Positions 26,666 through 36,060 of a stretch of DNA of 64,000 nt are shown here, piece by piece (the stretch's first letter is position 1; each line of letters begins with the position of its first letter). Both the position numbers and the translations under genes were made by a program. Source of the stretch: Hydrocarboniphaga sp965279055 (GTDB lineage Bacteria > Pseudomonadota > Gammaproteobacteria > Nevskiales > Nevskiaceae); contig NZ_OZ257125.1 in the NCBI RefSeq assembly GCF_965279055.1, positions 3,410,001 to 3,474,000 on the forward strand, read 5' to 3'. The notes under the pieces were generated by a model. That model worked only from the letters and a program-made list of their open reading frames with translations. It was not told where the DNA came from and ran no database searches.

Positions 26666-27595
26666 CGCCGCTTCGATATACCGCTCCGGATTGACCACCT
26701 TGCCGTTGAGCAGCACCTCGAAATGCACGTGCGGGCCGGTCGAGCGGCCGGTGTTGCCGATGCGGGCAATGGTCTGGCCCTTGATCACGCGATCGCCGAT
26801 TTTCACTGCCAGGCTGGAATTATGGCCGTAGCGCGTGACGTAGCCGTTACCGTGGTTGATCTCGACCAGCTTGCCGTAGCCCTCGTGCTCGCGGTCGCCG
26901 GCGTCGGTGACGATGCCCGCCGCCACCGCCATGACCTCGGAGCCGACCGGACCGGCGAAGTCCATGCCTTCGTGCATCGCGGTGCGGCCGCTGAAGGGGT
27001 CGCTGCGCAGGCCAAACAACGAGGAGATGTAGCCGTTCTCGATCGGCCAGCCGGAGGGCCGCACCTGCTTCTGCAGGCGGCCGGCGAGCAGCAGATCCTC
27101 GAGCACGCGCATCTGCCGTTCGCGGTCGCTGAGCTTGCGCTCGAAGGCGTCGAGCGAGGCCAGCACCGGGTCACCGGCCAGCAATTCGCCAGACGCCGGC
27201 ACTTCCGGGCCACCGACCGGCGGCGGCGCGCTGAAGTCGAATTCGCCCGCTTCCAGGCCGGCGATTTCGGTCAGCCGCTGGCCGGCGGCGTCGAGCCGCA
27301 TGATGTGGGATTGCAGCTGGGCAATGCGGCGAGAGAACGCCTGGGCGTTTTCGACCGCCGATTCGCGCGCCTTGGCCAGCTCCACGCGCTGCTCGCGCAC
27401 TTCCTTGGACCAGGCGCCGACCAGCTTGGACGGCATCACCGAGGACTCACCGCGGCTCAGGTAACCGGTGAAGAAAGACAGCGAGCAAACCGCGAACACG
27501 CCCAGCGCCAGTGGCAACCATGCGAGGATGTTCCCCGGAGCGAGCTTCACGCGCCAGGTTTTGCCCCGCGTGTGGCTGACGACGATGATATCCAT
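26660..27595 (-). CDS. M23 family metallopeptidase (LytM domain), membrane-anchored
   Basis: A 311-residue protein with a single N-terminal TM (about 24-47), a coiled-coil region (about 60-110) and a C-terminal peptidase M23 domain. Zinc ligands are visible in HEGMDFAGPVG and HVHFEVLLNG. Such proteins either cut peptidoglycan cross-links or act as amidase activators, like EnvC/NlpD. The gene sits between dciA and secA as in Pseudomonas (the PA4404 position). Its start lies only 16 bases from the divergent dciA start. Confidence 0.9.
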   Translation of the reverse strand: MDIIVVSHTRGKTWRVKLAPGNILAWLPLALGVFAVCSLSFFTGYLSRGESSVMPSKLVGAWSKEVREQRVELAKARESAVENAQAFSRRIAQLQSHIMRLDAAGQRLTEIAGLEAGEFDFSAPPPVGGPEVPASGELLAGDPVLASLDAFERKLSDRERQMRVLEDLLLAGRLQKQVRPSGWPIENGYISSLFGLRSDPFSGRTAMHEGMDFAGPVGSEVMAVAAGIVTDAGDREHEGYGKLVEINHGNGYVTRYGHNSSLAVKIGDRVIKGQTIARIGNTGRSTGPHVHFEVLLNGKVVNPERYIEAAR

Positions 27596-27611
27596 TGAAA
27601 CGCTGATCCCT

Positions 27612-27938
27612 ATGCAAAACGATGCCCCGCCCCTGCTCAGCCGGCTGCGAACGCAAGCATCCCCGTTGCGTGATCTGATCGATCACGCGGAGCGGATTTC
27701 CGCTCTGGATCAGGCATTGCGGCAGTGGACACCGGAGCCCTGGTTCCAGGCGATCCGGCTCGCCAACATCCGTGGCGACACCGTCGTCCTGTTCGCCAGC
27801 AATGCGGCGGCTCTGGTCCCTCTGCGCTATCGCCAGCAGGCTCTATTGAGCTATCTGCGTGAGCACCTTCGGATTCCATGCACAAGGCTGGAAACGAAAG
27901 TCAAGCCGGATGTTCACAAAACGTTCACCGCCGGTTAA
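27612..27938 (+). CDS. DUF721 protein, DciA-like helicase loader candidate
   Basis: A 108-residue protein of the DUF721 group: LDQALRQWTPEPWFQAIRLANIRGDTVVLFASNAAAL matches the compact KH-like domain of DciA. DciA helps load the replicative helicase DnaB in bacteria without DnaC. The start at 27612 is chosen for size; the earlier frame overlaps the divergent M23 gene. Position between M23 and lpxC is conserved in pseudomonads. Loader function is inferred from family. Confidence 0.75.
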   Translation: MQNDAPPLLSRLRTQASPLRDLIDHAERISALDQALRQWTPEPWFQAIRLANIRGDTVVLFASNAAALVPLRYRQQALLSYLREHLRIPCTRLETKVKPDVHKTFTAG

Positions 27939-28083
27939 GCCGAATATACGTTCGGGTTGCTCCATCAGGCAAGCGGAAATCGGACTTAAGCTCGATGGAT
28001 TGACCAGCGGTAGCTCCGAGAGGAATCGTTGAGTTGCTGTGTCAAACAATTAAACAATGCTGCCATTGCGCAGCATTGCGAAC

Positions 28084-29001
28084 TCAGGCGTGGGCCAGCG
28101 CCCCACGCACATAGGCGATCGGCGGCTCGGCGCGATCTTGATCGAAGCTGACGTATTCCCAGGCCGACTCGTCGGCCAGCACCGCGCGCAGCAGCTTGTT
28201 GTTGAGCGCGTGGCCGGACTTGTAGGCGGTGTAGGCGCCGATCAGGCTGTGGCCGCACAGGTACAGGTCGCCGACCGCGTCGAGAATCTTGTGGCGGACG
28301 AACTCATCCTCGAAACGCAGGCCTTCCTGGTTCATCACGCGGTATTCGTCCAGCGCCACGACGTTGTCCAGGCTCGCGCCGAGACCGAGGTTGTGCGCGC
28401 GCAGCTGGTCGAGTTCCCGCATGAAACCGAAAGTGCGCGCTCGCGACACTTCACGGACATACGAGGTGCTGGAGAAATCCACGGTCGCGCTCTGCCGTGC
28501 GGTCTTGAACACCGGGTGCTTGAACTCGATCGAGAAATTCAGGCGAAAGCCGTCGTAGGGCTCGAAGCGCGCGAACTTGTCGTCTTCCTGCACCTGCACC
28601 GGCTGCTTGATGCGGATGAAGCGCTTGGCCGCGTCCTGCTCGTGGATGCCGGCAGACTGGATCAGGTAAACGAAGGGGCTGGAGCTGCCGTCCATGATCG
28701 GCACTTCCGGCGAGGACAGCTCGATCACGCAGTTGTCGATGCCCATGCCGGCAAGCGCCGACATCAGGTGCTCGACGGTGGCGACACGTACCTCGCCCAT
28801 GACCAGGGTGCTGGACAGCGTGGTTTCGCGGATCAGGTCGGCACGCGCGGGGACTTCCACCGGCGGCGACAGGTCGATGCGGCGGAACAGAATGCCGGTG
28901 TCCGGGCCCGCCGGCAGCATCGACATGTAGACCTTCTGGCCGGAATGCAGACCGATGCCGGTGGCCCGGACTGCCTTCTGCAGGGTGCGTTGCTTGACCA
29001 T
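28084..29001 (-). CDS. lpxC: UDP-3-O-acyl-N-acetylglucosamine deacetylase LpxC
   Basis: A 305-residue LpxC, catalysing the committed step of lipid A synthesis. The N-terminus MVKQRTLQKAVRATGIGLHSG matches the family; an ATG at 29010 would add three residues. Zinc ligands lie in VEHLMSALAGMGIDN and HKILDAVGDLYL, and HSLIGAYTAYKSGH carries the catalytic histidine. It follows ftsZ with a 251-base gap containing an inverted repeat, so it may have its own promoter. A weak hairpin at about 28054-28080 lies past its stop. Confidence 0.97.
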   Translation of the reverse strand: MVKQRTLQKAVRATGIGLHSGQKVYMSMLPAGPDTGILFRRIDLSPPVEVPARADLIRETTLSSTLVMGEVRVATVEHLMSALAGMGIDNCVIELSSPEVPIMDGSSSPFVYLIQSAGIHEQDAAKRFIRIKQPVQVQEDDKFARFEPYDGFRLNFSIEFKHPVFKTARQSATVDFSSTSYVREVSRARTFGFMRELDQLRAHNLGLGASLDNVVALDEYRVMNQEGLRFEDEFVRHKILDAVGDLYLCGHSLIGAYTAYKSGHALNNKLLRAVLADESAWEYVSFDQDRAEPPIAYVRGALAHA

Positions 29002-29175
29002 TCTTTTCATGCTTCCCAACCAGGCGTTCGGTGGGGCCGGAAACGAGCAGGCACGACCGATAGGGCTGTATAGCCGGCTAGTTTAACACGAGCCAGGCGA
29101 CGGACTGTTCGTCAGACCCTCGACGAGGCCTGTTTACGCCATGCGCCGGCGTAAACAGTAGTTTCCGCAGCGGGC

Positions 29176-29234
29176 GATCCCGGGTTTGACCCGGGCTACT
29201 CGAATGCGAACCCTAGCCCGGGTGAAAGCCGGGG
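29176..29234. repeat. Inverted-repeat element, family C
   Basis: CCCGGGTTTGACCCGGGCTAC and, 15 bases on, TAGCCCGGGTGAAAGCCGGGG form nested hairpins between ftsZ and lpxC. A related GTAGCCCGGGTGCAACCCGGG lies at 47766-47788. This type is a common dispersed repeat in Xanthomonadaceae-like genomes. Confidence 0.7.
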
Positions 29235-29252
29235 TACAGGCCTGGGAAAATC

Positions 29253-30479
29253 TCAATCCGCCTGCTGGCGCAGGAAGGTCGGGATGTCGAGCAGGTCTTC
29301 GTTGAGTTCGAGCGCGTGCATGTACGAGGGCATCGGCTTGGCCGCCGCGGTGGCCTGTCCGCCGCCGCCGTGCGAAACCGAGGGCTCCGACCGGGTGCGC
29401 TGCGGCATGCCCGTCAGGGTCGGTACGCCGCTGCTTTCCGGCCGCACGAACTGCGTGACCTTCGGCGAGGCGTGCACCGCCGGCTGCAGCGCCGCGGACG
29501 GCCGCATCACCAGGCCGGTCGCAACCACGGTCACGCGCAGTTCGTCGCCCATCGCCGCGTCGATCGACACGCCGAACTTCATGTCGGCATCTTCCGAGCC
29601 GATCTTGCTGACGCGCTCGTTGACCAGCTGCAGCTCCTTGCGCGTCAGCGAGCCACCGTGGGTCAGCGTGACCAGGATGCCGCGGGCGCCGTTGAGCTCG
29701 ATGTCGTCGAGCAGCGGGCACGCGAGCGCCGCTTCGACCGCGCGCTCGGCGCGGCCTTCGCCATTGGCCGAGCCCAGGCCCATCATCGCCATACCGCGAT
29801 TGCTCATCACGGTCTGCACGTCGGCGAAGTCGACGTTGATTTCGCCCGGGTTGGTGATCAGGCCGCTGATGCCCTGGACCGCGTTCATCAGCACTTCGTC
29901 GGCCTTCTTGTGGCACTCGGTGACGGTCATGTCTTCCGGCATCACCAGCTGCAGCTTCTCGTTCGGAATCACGATCAGCGAGTCGACGTGCTTCTGCAGC
30001 TCCTCGATGCCGCGGCGCGCCACTTCCATGCGCTTGCCGGATTCGAAGCTGTAGGGCTTGGTCACGACCGCAACGGTCAAAATGCCCATTTCCTTGGCGA
30101 TCTCGGCGATCACCGGCGCCGCGCCGGTGCCGGTGCCGCCGCCCATGCCGGCGCACAGGAACAGCAGGTCCGTGCCCTCCAGCAGTTCGCGGATGATGTC
30201 CTTGCTCTCGAGCGCCGCGGCGCGGCCCTTCTCGGGGTTGGAGCCGGCGCCCAGGCCGCGGGTCAGGCTGGCACCGAGCTGGACGATGTTCGTCGTCCGG
30301 CATTTCTCGAGGTGCTTGCGGTCGGTGTTGGCGGCGAACAGCTCGATGCCGTCGATCTTCGCGTCGACCATCTCGTTAACCGAGTTGCAACCACCGCCGC
30401 CGACGCCAATGACGCGAATCACCGCATCCATCGGCTGGCCGTCAACGATCTCGTACAGCTCGTTCATTCTTCCTGCCAT
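29253..30479 (-). CDS. ftsZ: Cell division GTPase FtsZ
   Basis: A 408-residue tubulin homologue that polymerises into the Z ring. The nucleotide-binding motif GMGGGTGTGAAPV, the N-terminal IRVIGVGGGGCNSVN and the T7 loop NPGEINVDFAD are intact. The variable linker (about 325-390, rich in Ser/Gly/Ala) leads to the conserved C-terminal peptide DIPTFLRQQAD, which binds FtsA and ZipA. GGAGG lies six bases before the ATG. A 198-base AT-rich gap separates it from ftsA and could hold an extra promoter. Confidence 0.98.
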   Translation of the reverse strand: MAGRMNELYEIVDGQPMDAVIRVIGVGGGGCNSVNEMVDAKIDGIELFAANTDRKHLEKCRTTNIVQLGASLTRGLGAGSNPEKGRAAALESKDIIRELLEGTDLLFLCAGMGGGTGTGAAPVIAEIAKEMGILTVAVVTKPYSFESGKRMEVARRGIEELQKHVDSLIVIPNEKLQLVMPEDMTVTECHKKADEVLMNAVQGISGLITNPGEINVDFADVQTVMSNRGMAMMGLGSANGEGRAERAVEAALACPLLDDIELNGARGILVTLTHGGSLTRKELQLVNERVSKIGSEDADMKFGVSIDAAMGDELRVTVVATGLVMRPSAALQPAVHASPKVTQFVRPESSGVPTLTGMPQRTRSEPSVSHGGGGQATAAAKPMPSYMHALELNEDLLDIPTFLRQQAD

Positions 30480-30561
30480 GGTGAACCTCCATCGCTCTGC
30501 AACAAATCCCTGATGAACCTACGCAGGCTGTGATGATTTCTCGGCTTTTACGCAGAGTTTG

Positions 30562-30589
30562 ATGTTATTTAGTGTGAACACATGAACAA
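30562..30589 (-). promoter_or_regulatory. Putative ftsZ promoter
   Basis: In the 198-base ftsA-ftsZ gap, the minus strand reads TTGTTC (30589-30584), a 16-base spacer and TAACAT (30567-30562), a fair sigma70 match in the most AT-rich part of the cluster. It is the only large gap among the last dcw genes. This is prediction only. Confidence 0.35.
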
Positions 30590-30677
30590 CTAAATGCAAC
30601 ACTTAATAACACTTCGCGCTACTTCACCGGAACCGTCCCAACCCTCCTGAATTGCTTGGGGTTTCTTAGGCGACTGC

Positions 30678-31907
30678 CTAAAAATTCCCCTTGAACCACT
30701 GACTTACGCGTTCAAACCAGTAGCCGGCACCGCCCTCGCTGCGCAGCTCGCGGGGCGGCTGGTACTGACGGCCGTACAGCAACAGTCCAACCGCACTGGC
30801 GTAAGCCGGATTGCGGGTGACGTCGCGGACACCGGTCACGTTGTGCGGCAGGCCCAGACGCACCGGCAGCTCGAACACTTCCTCGGCCAGCTCCTGCACG
30901 CCCGGCAGGTAGCAGCCGCCGCCGGTGAGCACGACGCCGCCGGCGACCTGGTCGTACCAGTCGCTGCGGTGCAGCTCCTTGCGGATCAGCCGGAACAGCT
31001 CCTCGTAGCGCGGCCGGATCACCTCCGACAGCGTCAGGCGTGACAGCCGGCGCGGCGGGTTCTCGCCCACCGACGGCACCTCGATCTCCTCGTCGAAGGC
31101 GATCAGCTGCGGCAGCGCGCAGCCAAACTTGAGCTTGATGTCCTCGGCGGCCTGGGTCGGCGTACGGAAGGCCACCGAGATGTCGTTGGTGACCTGATCG
31201 CCGGCGACCGGCAGCACCGCGGTGTGACGCACCGAGCCGCCCTTGAACACCGCGATATCGCTGGTGCCGCCGCCGATGTCGACCATCGCGATGCCCAGCT
31301 CGCGCTCGTCCTGCTGGAGCACCGCGTAAGCCGAGGCCAGGTGGTTGAGACACAGCTTGTCGACATGCAGGCCGCAGCTCTCGACGCATTTCTGCAGGTT
31401 CTGCGCCGCCGACACCGAGCCGGTGACGATATGCACGCGCGCTTCCAGGCGCACGCCGAACATGCCCACCGGCTCCTGTATGCCTTCCTGGCCGTCGACG
31501 ACGAATTCCTGCGGCACCACGTGCAGCACTTTCTGGTCGGCCGGGATCGCCATCGCGCGGCCGCCTTCGATGACGTTCTCGACGTCTTTCTCGGACACTT
31601 CGCGCGAACGCACCGGCACCACGCCGACCGAATTGTGGCTCTTGATGTGCGTGCCGGAGATGCCGACGTAGACCGACTGCGCGCGGCAGCCGGCCATCAG
31701 CTCGGCTTCCTCGACCGCGCGACGGATCGACTGCGTGGTCGCCTCGATGTTGACGACGACGCCGCGCTTCAAACCGCGCGACGGATGCGTGCCGAGGCCG
31801 ACGATCTCGATGTGGCCTTCGGGCATCACCTCGCCGACCACGCAGACGATCTTCGACGTGCCGATGTCGAGGCCGACCAGCAAATTGCGCGCTTCGCGCT
31901 TAACCAT
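30678..31907 (-). CDS. ftsA: Cell division protein FtsA
   Basis: A 409-residue actin-like ATPase that anchors FtsZ to the membrane and recruits later division proteins. VGLDIGTSKIVCVVGE (phosphate 1), MVDIGGGTSDIAVF (phosphate 2) and VLTGGGCYLPG (adenosine) are present, and the C-terminus FERVSQWFKGNF is the amphipathic membrane-targeting helix. It overlaps the end of ftsQ by eight bases. Length agrees with the family (E. coli 420). Confidence 0.97.
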   Translation of the reverse strand: MVKREARNLLVGLDIGTSKIVCVVGEVMPEGHIEIVGLGTHPSRGLKRGVVVNIEATTQSIRRAVEEAELMAGCRAQSVYVGISGTHIKSHNSVGVVPVRSREVSEKDVENVIEGGRAMAIPADQKVLHVVPQEFVVDGQEGIQEPVGMFGVRLEARVHIVTGSVSAAQNLQKCVESCGLHVDKLCLNHLASAYAVLQQDERELGIAMVDIGGGTSDIAVFKGGSVRHTAVLPVAGDQVTNDISVAFRTPTQAAEDIKLKFGCALPQLIAFDEEIEVPSVGENPPRRLSRLTLSEVIRPRYEELFRLIRKELHRSDWYDQVAGGVVLTGGGCYLPGVQELAEEVFELPVRLGLPHNVTGVRDVTRNPAYASAVGLLLYGRQYQPPRELRSEGGAGYWFERVSQWFKGNF

Positions 31908-32745
31908 CCTTGTTGTCTCCTAGAGTCGCGGGTGCGGCTGCTTTCGCGCCCGCCTTGCCGTCAGTGGCGTTCTTGCCGGTCGCGGCGCGGCTGATCCAGC
32001 CGATCGCAAAGCCGTTGGTGTAGCGCAGGTCGACATAGGCGACGTCGGCAAGACGCTCGCCCAGCGACGCCGGCAGCGCGCCGAGCAGCACCGTGAGCTT
32101 GTCCGCCGCAGTGCCGGGGCCGAGCCTGAGCTCGATGCCGCGCAGCGTCTGTGCGGTCCATTCGCCGCGCGCGTCCAGCTGCAGACCGCTCAAAGCCAGC
32201 GGGGTTTCCGCCAGCGCCTGCGACATCACGCGATACGTGTCGATCACCAGCTTCTCGTTGCCCGCGGTGCCGGCCAGCCGCGGCAGCTTCGCCACCACCG
32301 CTTCCGGCAGATCGCCGACCGCCGGCGTGAACGCGACCGAATCGGTATCCAGCAGCGAATCTGCGTTCCAGCGCGCATAGGCCTGGCGTTCCCAGACACG
32401 CACGCGCACGCCGGTCGGCCAGACGCGCTCGACCCGCGCACGTGAAACCCAGGGCAGCGCGGCGACATCGTTGCGGATCGCGGCCAGGTCGACGCTGAAA
32501 AAACCCTGGGCGAGATGGGCGGCGGTGACGGCGCGCACCGACTCCGGCGAGACGCGGTCGAAATGCCCTTCGATCTGCAGCCGGCTCAGCATCGGCTGGC
32601 GCCACTGCAGCGCCAGAATCAGCAGGCCGATCGCGAGAATCGCCAGGCCCAGACCGGGTAACCAGCGCGGCAGGCGCAGGTTGATCGTCGCAGCGGAAGG
32701 CAGCGGCAGCGCGCGAGCGCCGCGGTCAAACGTAGTCGCCGGCAT
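31900..32745 (-). CDS. ftsQ: Cell division protein FtsQ
   Basis: A 281-residue bitopic protein: short cytoplasmic tail, one TM segment (LGLAILAIGLLILAL), a POTRA domain (LQIEGHFDRVSPESVRAV ... VERVWPTGVRVRVWERQAYARW) and the beta domain. FtsQ links early and late divisome parts through FtsB/FtsL. The ATG shares one base with the ddl stop (TGATG at 32743-32747). The C-terminal ~25 residues are Ala/Lys-rich and probably disordered. The sequence is divergent but order and architecture leave little doubt. Confidence 0.93.
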   Translation of the reverse strand: MPATTFDRGARALPLPSAATINLRLPRWLPGLGLAILAIGLLILALQWRQPMLSRLQIEGHFDRVSPESVRAVTAAHLAQGFFSVDLAAIRNDVAALPWVSRARVERVWPTGVRVRVWERQAYARWNADSLLDTDSVAFTPAVGDLPEAVVAKLPRLAGTAGNEKLVIDTYRVMSQALAETPLALSGLQLDARGEWTAQTLRGIELRLGPGTAADKLTVLLGALPASLGERLADVAYVDLRYTNGFAIGWISRAATGKNATDGKAGAKAAAPATLGDNKDG

Positions 32746-33710
32746 CAGTCGGCCTCCGAAGGGTTGAGCGTGTTTGCAACCGTGGTTTGCAGAATCCGCC
32801 AGCACAGGTCTTCGAACGACAGGCCGACCGCGCGCGCCGCCATCGGCACCAGCGAATGCGAGGTCATGCCCGGGACCAGGTTGGCTTCGAGCAGCCAGGG
32901 CTCGCCGTGTTCGTCGAGCAGAAAATCGACGCGGCCCCAGCCTTCGGCGCCGAGCAACTGGAAGGCGTCCAGGCACAGCGCGCGGATGCGCTTTTCCAGC
33001 GCCTGGTCAAGGCCGCTCGGGCAGTGATAGCGCGTGTTGTTGGAGATGTACTTGGCGTTGTAGTCGTAGAACTCGCCGTCAGGCTCGATGCGAATGATCG
33101 GCAACGCTTCGCCGTCGAGGATCGAGCAGGTGTATTCACCGCCACTGACCATGCGCTCGGCCAGCACCACGCGCGGGCGGTCCTCGTATTCACCGGCAGC
33201 ACGGCGATACGCAGAGACGGCAGAGGTCGCGAACTTGACCTTGCTGATGCCGACGCTGGAGCCTTCCGCGGCCGGTTTGACGAAGTAAGGGAAGCCGAGC
33301 TTGATCCCCGCATCGAGCGCGTCTTCGTTCGAGCGCAATACCAGCCAGTCCGGCGTCGGCAGGCCCTCGGATTTCCAGATGCGCTTGGTGCGCAGCTTGT
33401 CCATCGCCAGCGCGCAGGCGAGCACGCCACTGCCGGTGTAAGGCAGCGCCAGCAGATCGAGCACCGCCTGCACGGTGCCATCTTCGCCGCCGGTGCCGTG
33501 CAGCACGTTGAACACGCGATCGAAGCCTTCGCTCTTGAGCTGGAACAGCCGCTCCGGCGTCAGGTCGACGCCCAGCGCGTCGACGCCACGAGACTGCAGC
33601 GCGGCCAGCACCGCCTCGCCGCTCCAGATCGCCACCTGGCGTTCGCTGGACCAGCCGCCGAGCAAGACCGCGACCTTGCCGAAATCTGCCGGGTTGGTGA
33701 CGGTGCTCAT
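32745..33710 (-). CDS. ddl: D-alanine--D-alanine ligase
   Basis: A 321-residue ATP-grasp ligase making D-Ala-D-Ala for the pentapeptide precursor. Visible: VAVLLGGWSSERQVAIWSG, NVLHGTGGEDGTVQ, KPAAEGSSVGISKVK and the metal site RVDFLLDEHGEPWLLEANLVPGM. The usual NxxPG is EANLVPGM here. Start ATG at 33710 overlaps the murB stop by four bases (ATGA). It is of the DdlB type found inside dcw clusters. Confidence 0.97.
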   Translation of the reverse strand: MSTVTNPADFGKVAVLLGGWSSERQVAIWSGEAVLAALQSRGVDALGVDLTPERLFQLKSEGFDRVFNVLHGTGGEDGTVQAVLDLLALPYTGSGVLACALAMDKLRTKRIWKSEGLPTPDWLVLRSNEDALDAGIKLGFPYFVKPAAEGSSVGISKVKFATSAVSAYRRAAGEYEDRPRVVLAERMVSGGEYTCSILDGEALPIIRIEPDGEFYDYNAKYISNNTRYHCPSGLDQALEKRIRALCLDAFQLLGAEGWGRVDFLLDEHGEPWLLEANLVPGMTSHSLVPMAARAVGLSFEDLCWRILQTTVANTLNPSEAD

Positions 33711-34609
33711 GCCGCGACTCCAATGATGCGCACTTCGGGCTGCAGATCGATGCCGGTTTTGTCGCGCACGACATCGCGCACGGTTTGAATCAGTTGCTCG
33801 ACATCGGCGGCGCGCGCGCCGTTTTCCGTGACGATGAAATTCGCGTGCAGGGTCGACACTTCGGCACCACCGATGCGCCTGCCTTTGAGGCCGCAGCTTT
33901 CGATCAGCCGCGCCGCGTGATCGCCCGGCGGGTTGCGGAAGGTGCTGCCGGCGCTGGGCTTGCCGACCGGCTGTGTCGCCTTGCGCCGCGCCAGCCATTC
34001 GCGCGTGACGCGCTCGTGTTCGCCCTGCTCGTCGGCGCCGACGCGAAAGCGCGCGCCCAGAAATCCGAGCACACCGCTCGGTGCTTCGACGTGACGGTAC
34101 CCGGTTTGAAAATCGCCCGGCGACAGCCATTCCGCGCGGCCGTCGCGATACACCACTTCCACCGCGATGACCTGCGGCCAGGTCTCGCCGCCCCAGGCGC
34201 CGGCATTCATCGCCAGCGCGCCGCCCACGGTGCCGGGAATGCCCGCCATGAAACCCAGGCCGGCGCGCTTCTGGTTCTGCGAATACTTGGCGAGCCGCGC
34301 GCAATGCACGCCGGCCTCAGCATAAATTTCGTGGTCGCCGGCCGCAGCCAGGCCATCGAGCGCGCCATGCAGACAGATCACCGTGCCGCGCACGCCGCCG
34401 TCACGCACCAGCAGATTGCTGCCCAGGCCGAGCCAGGTAACCGGCTCGCGCGCCGGCAGGCCGGCGATGAAGGCGAGCAGGTCTTCGCGATCCGCCGGCT
34501 CGAAGTAGCGATCCGCCGGGCCGCCGACTTTCCAGCTGGTATGCGCGGCCAGCGGCTCATCAACGAGCAGCCGTCCGCGCACCGCAGGGTGCCTGCGCGC
34601 GGCGCTCAT
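33707..34609 (-). CDS. murB: UDP-N-acetylenolpyruvoylglucosamine reductase MurB
   Basis: A 300-residue FAD-dependent reductase completing UDP-MurNAc. N-terminal HTSWKVGGPADRYFEP and WLGLGSNLLVRDGGVRG form the FAD site. GFMAGIPGTVGGALAMNAGAWGGE and the catalytic Ser in SAGSTFRNPPGDHAARLIE follow, with Glu near the C-terminus. The length and the SAGSTFRNP motif indicate a type II MurB. ATGA overlap with murC; the same four-base overlap with ddl downstream. Confidence 0.97.
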   Translation of the reverse strand: MSAARRHPAVRGRLLVDEPLAAHTSWKVGGPADRYFEPADREDLLAFIAGLPAREPVTWLGLGSNLLVRDGGVRGTVICLHGALDGLAAAGDHEIYAEAGVHCARLAKYSQNQKRAGLGFMAGIPGTVGGALAMNAGAWGGETWPQVIAVEVVYRDGRAEWLSPGDFQTGYRHVEAPSGVLGFLGARFRVGADEQGEHERVTREWLARRKATQPVGKPSAGSTFRNPPGDHAARLIESCGLKGRRIGGAEVSTLHANFIVTENGARAADVEQLIQTVRDVVRDKTGIDLQPEVRIIGVAA

Positions 34610-36060
34610 GCGGCGCTCCCGAATTTTTTGACCACGGCGGCCGGCAGGCCACCGATGTCGCCGGCGCCGAGGCTCAGCAGCAGATCGCCGTCCTGCAGCA
34701 CGTTGACCAGCGCTTCCGGTACATCGGCGACGCTGCCGATCAGCAGCGGCTCGACCTTGCCGCGCGAGCGGATGCAACGCGCCAGGCTGCGGCTGTCGGC
34801 ATTGGCGATCGGCTCTTCGCCTGCCGCGTAGACATCGGCCAGCAGCAACGCGTCGGCGTCCGACAGAATCTTGCAGAAATCGTCGAACAGATCGCGCGTG
34901 CGCGAATAGCGATGCGGCTGGAACGCGACCACCAGGCGGCGATGCGGATGCGCGGCGCGCATCGCCTGGAACGTCGCCGCGATTTCGCGCGGATGATGGC
35001 CGTAGTCGTCGACCAGCCAGGCCGTGCCGCCGCGCGGCAGCGCGATGAAACCGTGCGGCTCGCAGCGCCGGCCGATGCCCTGGAACTCGAGGAAGGCCTT
35101 GCGGATCGACTCGACATCCACCCCCAGCTCGAGACCGATGGCGACTGCGGCCAGCGCGTTCTGCACGTTGTGCAGGCCGGGCAGGTTCAGATGCAGTTCG
35201 GCGCGCACCGGCGCACCGGTGGCGTCGGTGGCGATCAGCGTGAAATCGCTGCCGCTGCCGACCGCGCGCAGGTTTTCGGCACGCACGTCGGCAGCCGGAT
35301 TCAGGCCATAGGTGCGCGCCGGCCGGCCGATGTCGGCGATCAGTTCGTTGATCACCGGATCGTCGACGCACAGCACCGCCAGGCCGTAGAACGGCAGCCG
35401 GTGCAGGAACTCGACGAAGGTCGCTTTCAGGCGCGAGAAATCGCCGCCGTAAGTCTCCAGATGATCGGCGTCGATGTTGGTGACGGCGGCGATCACCGGC
35501 GACAGATGCAGGAACGAGGCATCGCTCTCGTCGGCTTCCGCCACCAGGTAATGGCCGGCGCCGAGCCGCGCATTGGTGCCGGCGCTTTTGACCTTGCCGC
35601 CGATGACGAAGGTCGGATCGAGTCCGCCCTCGGCCAGCACCGCGGCGACCAGGCTGGTCGTCGTCGTCTTGCCGTGTGTGCCAGCGATCGCGATGCCGTA
35701 ACGGAAGCGCATCAGCTCGGCGAGCATCTCCGCGCGGCGTACCACCGGAATGCGATGGGCGTGGGCGTAGGCGACTTCCGGATTGCCTGCCTTGACCGCA
35801 GTCGAGACCACCACCACGTCGGCGCCTTCTGTGTTGCTGGCGGCGTGGCCGAAGAAGATCTGCGCGCCGAGATCGATCAGCCGCTGCGTCGCGGCGCTGG
35901 CCTTCAGATCGGTGCCGGACACGGTGTAGCCGAGATTGATCAGCACCTCGGCGATGCCGGCCATGCCGGAGCCGCCGATGCCGAGCATATGCACGCGACG
36001 CACGCGACGCATGCGCGCCGGCGTCGTCGGCCGCGCTTCGGGCAGAGACGACGTCACCAT
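34606..36060 (-). CDS. murC: UDP-N-acetylmuramate--L-alanine ligase MurC
   Basis: A 484-residue Mur ligase adding L-Ala to UDP-MurNAc. MLGIGGSGMAGIAEVL (UDP-binding), the P-loop IAGTHGKTTTTSLVA, EADESDASFLHL and NIDADHLETYGGD are present, along with the C-terminal DDYGHHPREIAAT and QPHRYSRTRDL. Start at 36060 overlaps the murG 3' end by seven bases. The N-terminal ~20 residues are a Pro/Arg extension. Confidence 0.97.
   Translation of the reverse strand: MVTSSLPEARPTTPARMRRVRRVHMLGIGGSGMAGIAEVLINLGYTVSGTDLKASAATQRLIDLGAQIFFGHAASNTEGADVVVVSTAVKAGNPEVAYAHAHRIPVVRRAEMLAELMRFRYGIAIAGTHGKTTTTSLVAAVLAEGGLDPTFVIGGKVKSAGTNARLGAGHYLVAEADESDASFLHLSPVIAAVTNIDADHLETYGGDFSRLKATFVEFLHRLPFYGLAVLCVDDPVINELIADIGRPARTYGLNPAADVRAENLRAVGSGSDFTLIATDATGAPVRAELHLNLPGLHNVQNALAAVAIGLELGVDVESIRKAFLEFQGIGRRCEPHGFIALPRGGTAWLVDDYGHHPREIAATFQAMRAAHPHRRLVVAFQPHRYSRTRDLFDDFCKILSDADALLLADVYAAGEEPIANADSRSLARCIRSRGKVEPLLIGSVADVPEALVNVLQDGDLLLSLGAGDIGGLPAAVVKKFGSAA

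Noticed and set aside
28020..28083. Terminator between dciA and lpxC
   Set aside because: The hairpin AATGCTG/CAGCATT has only a 7-bp stem and a broken T-run, too weak to list as a terminator.
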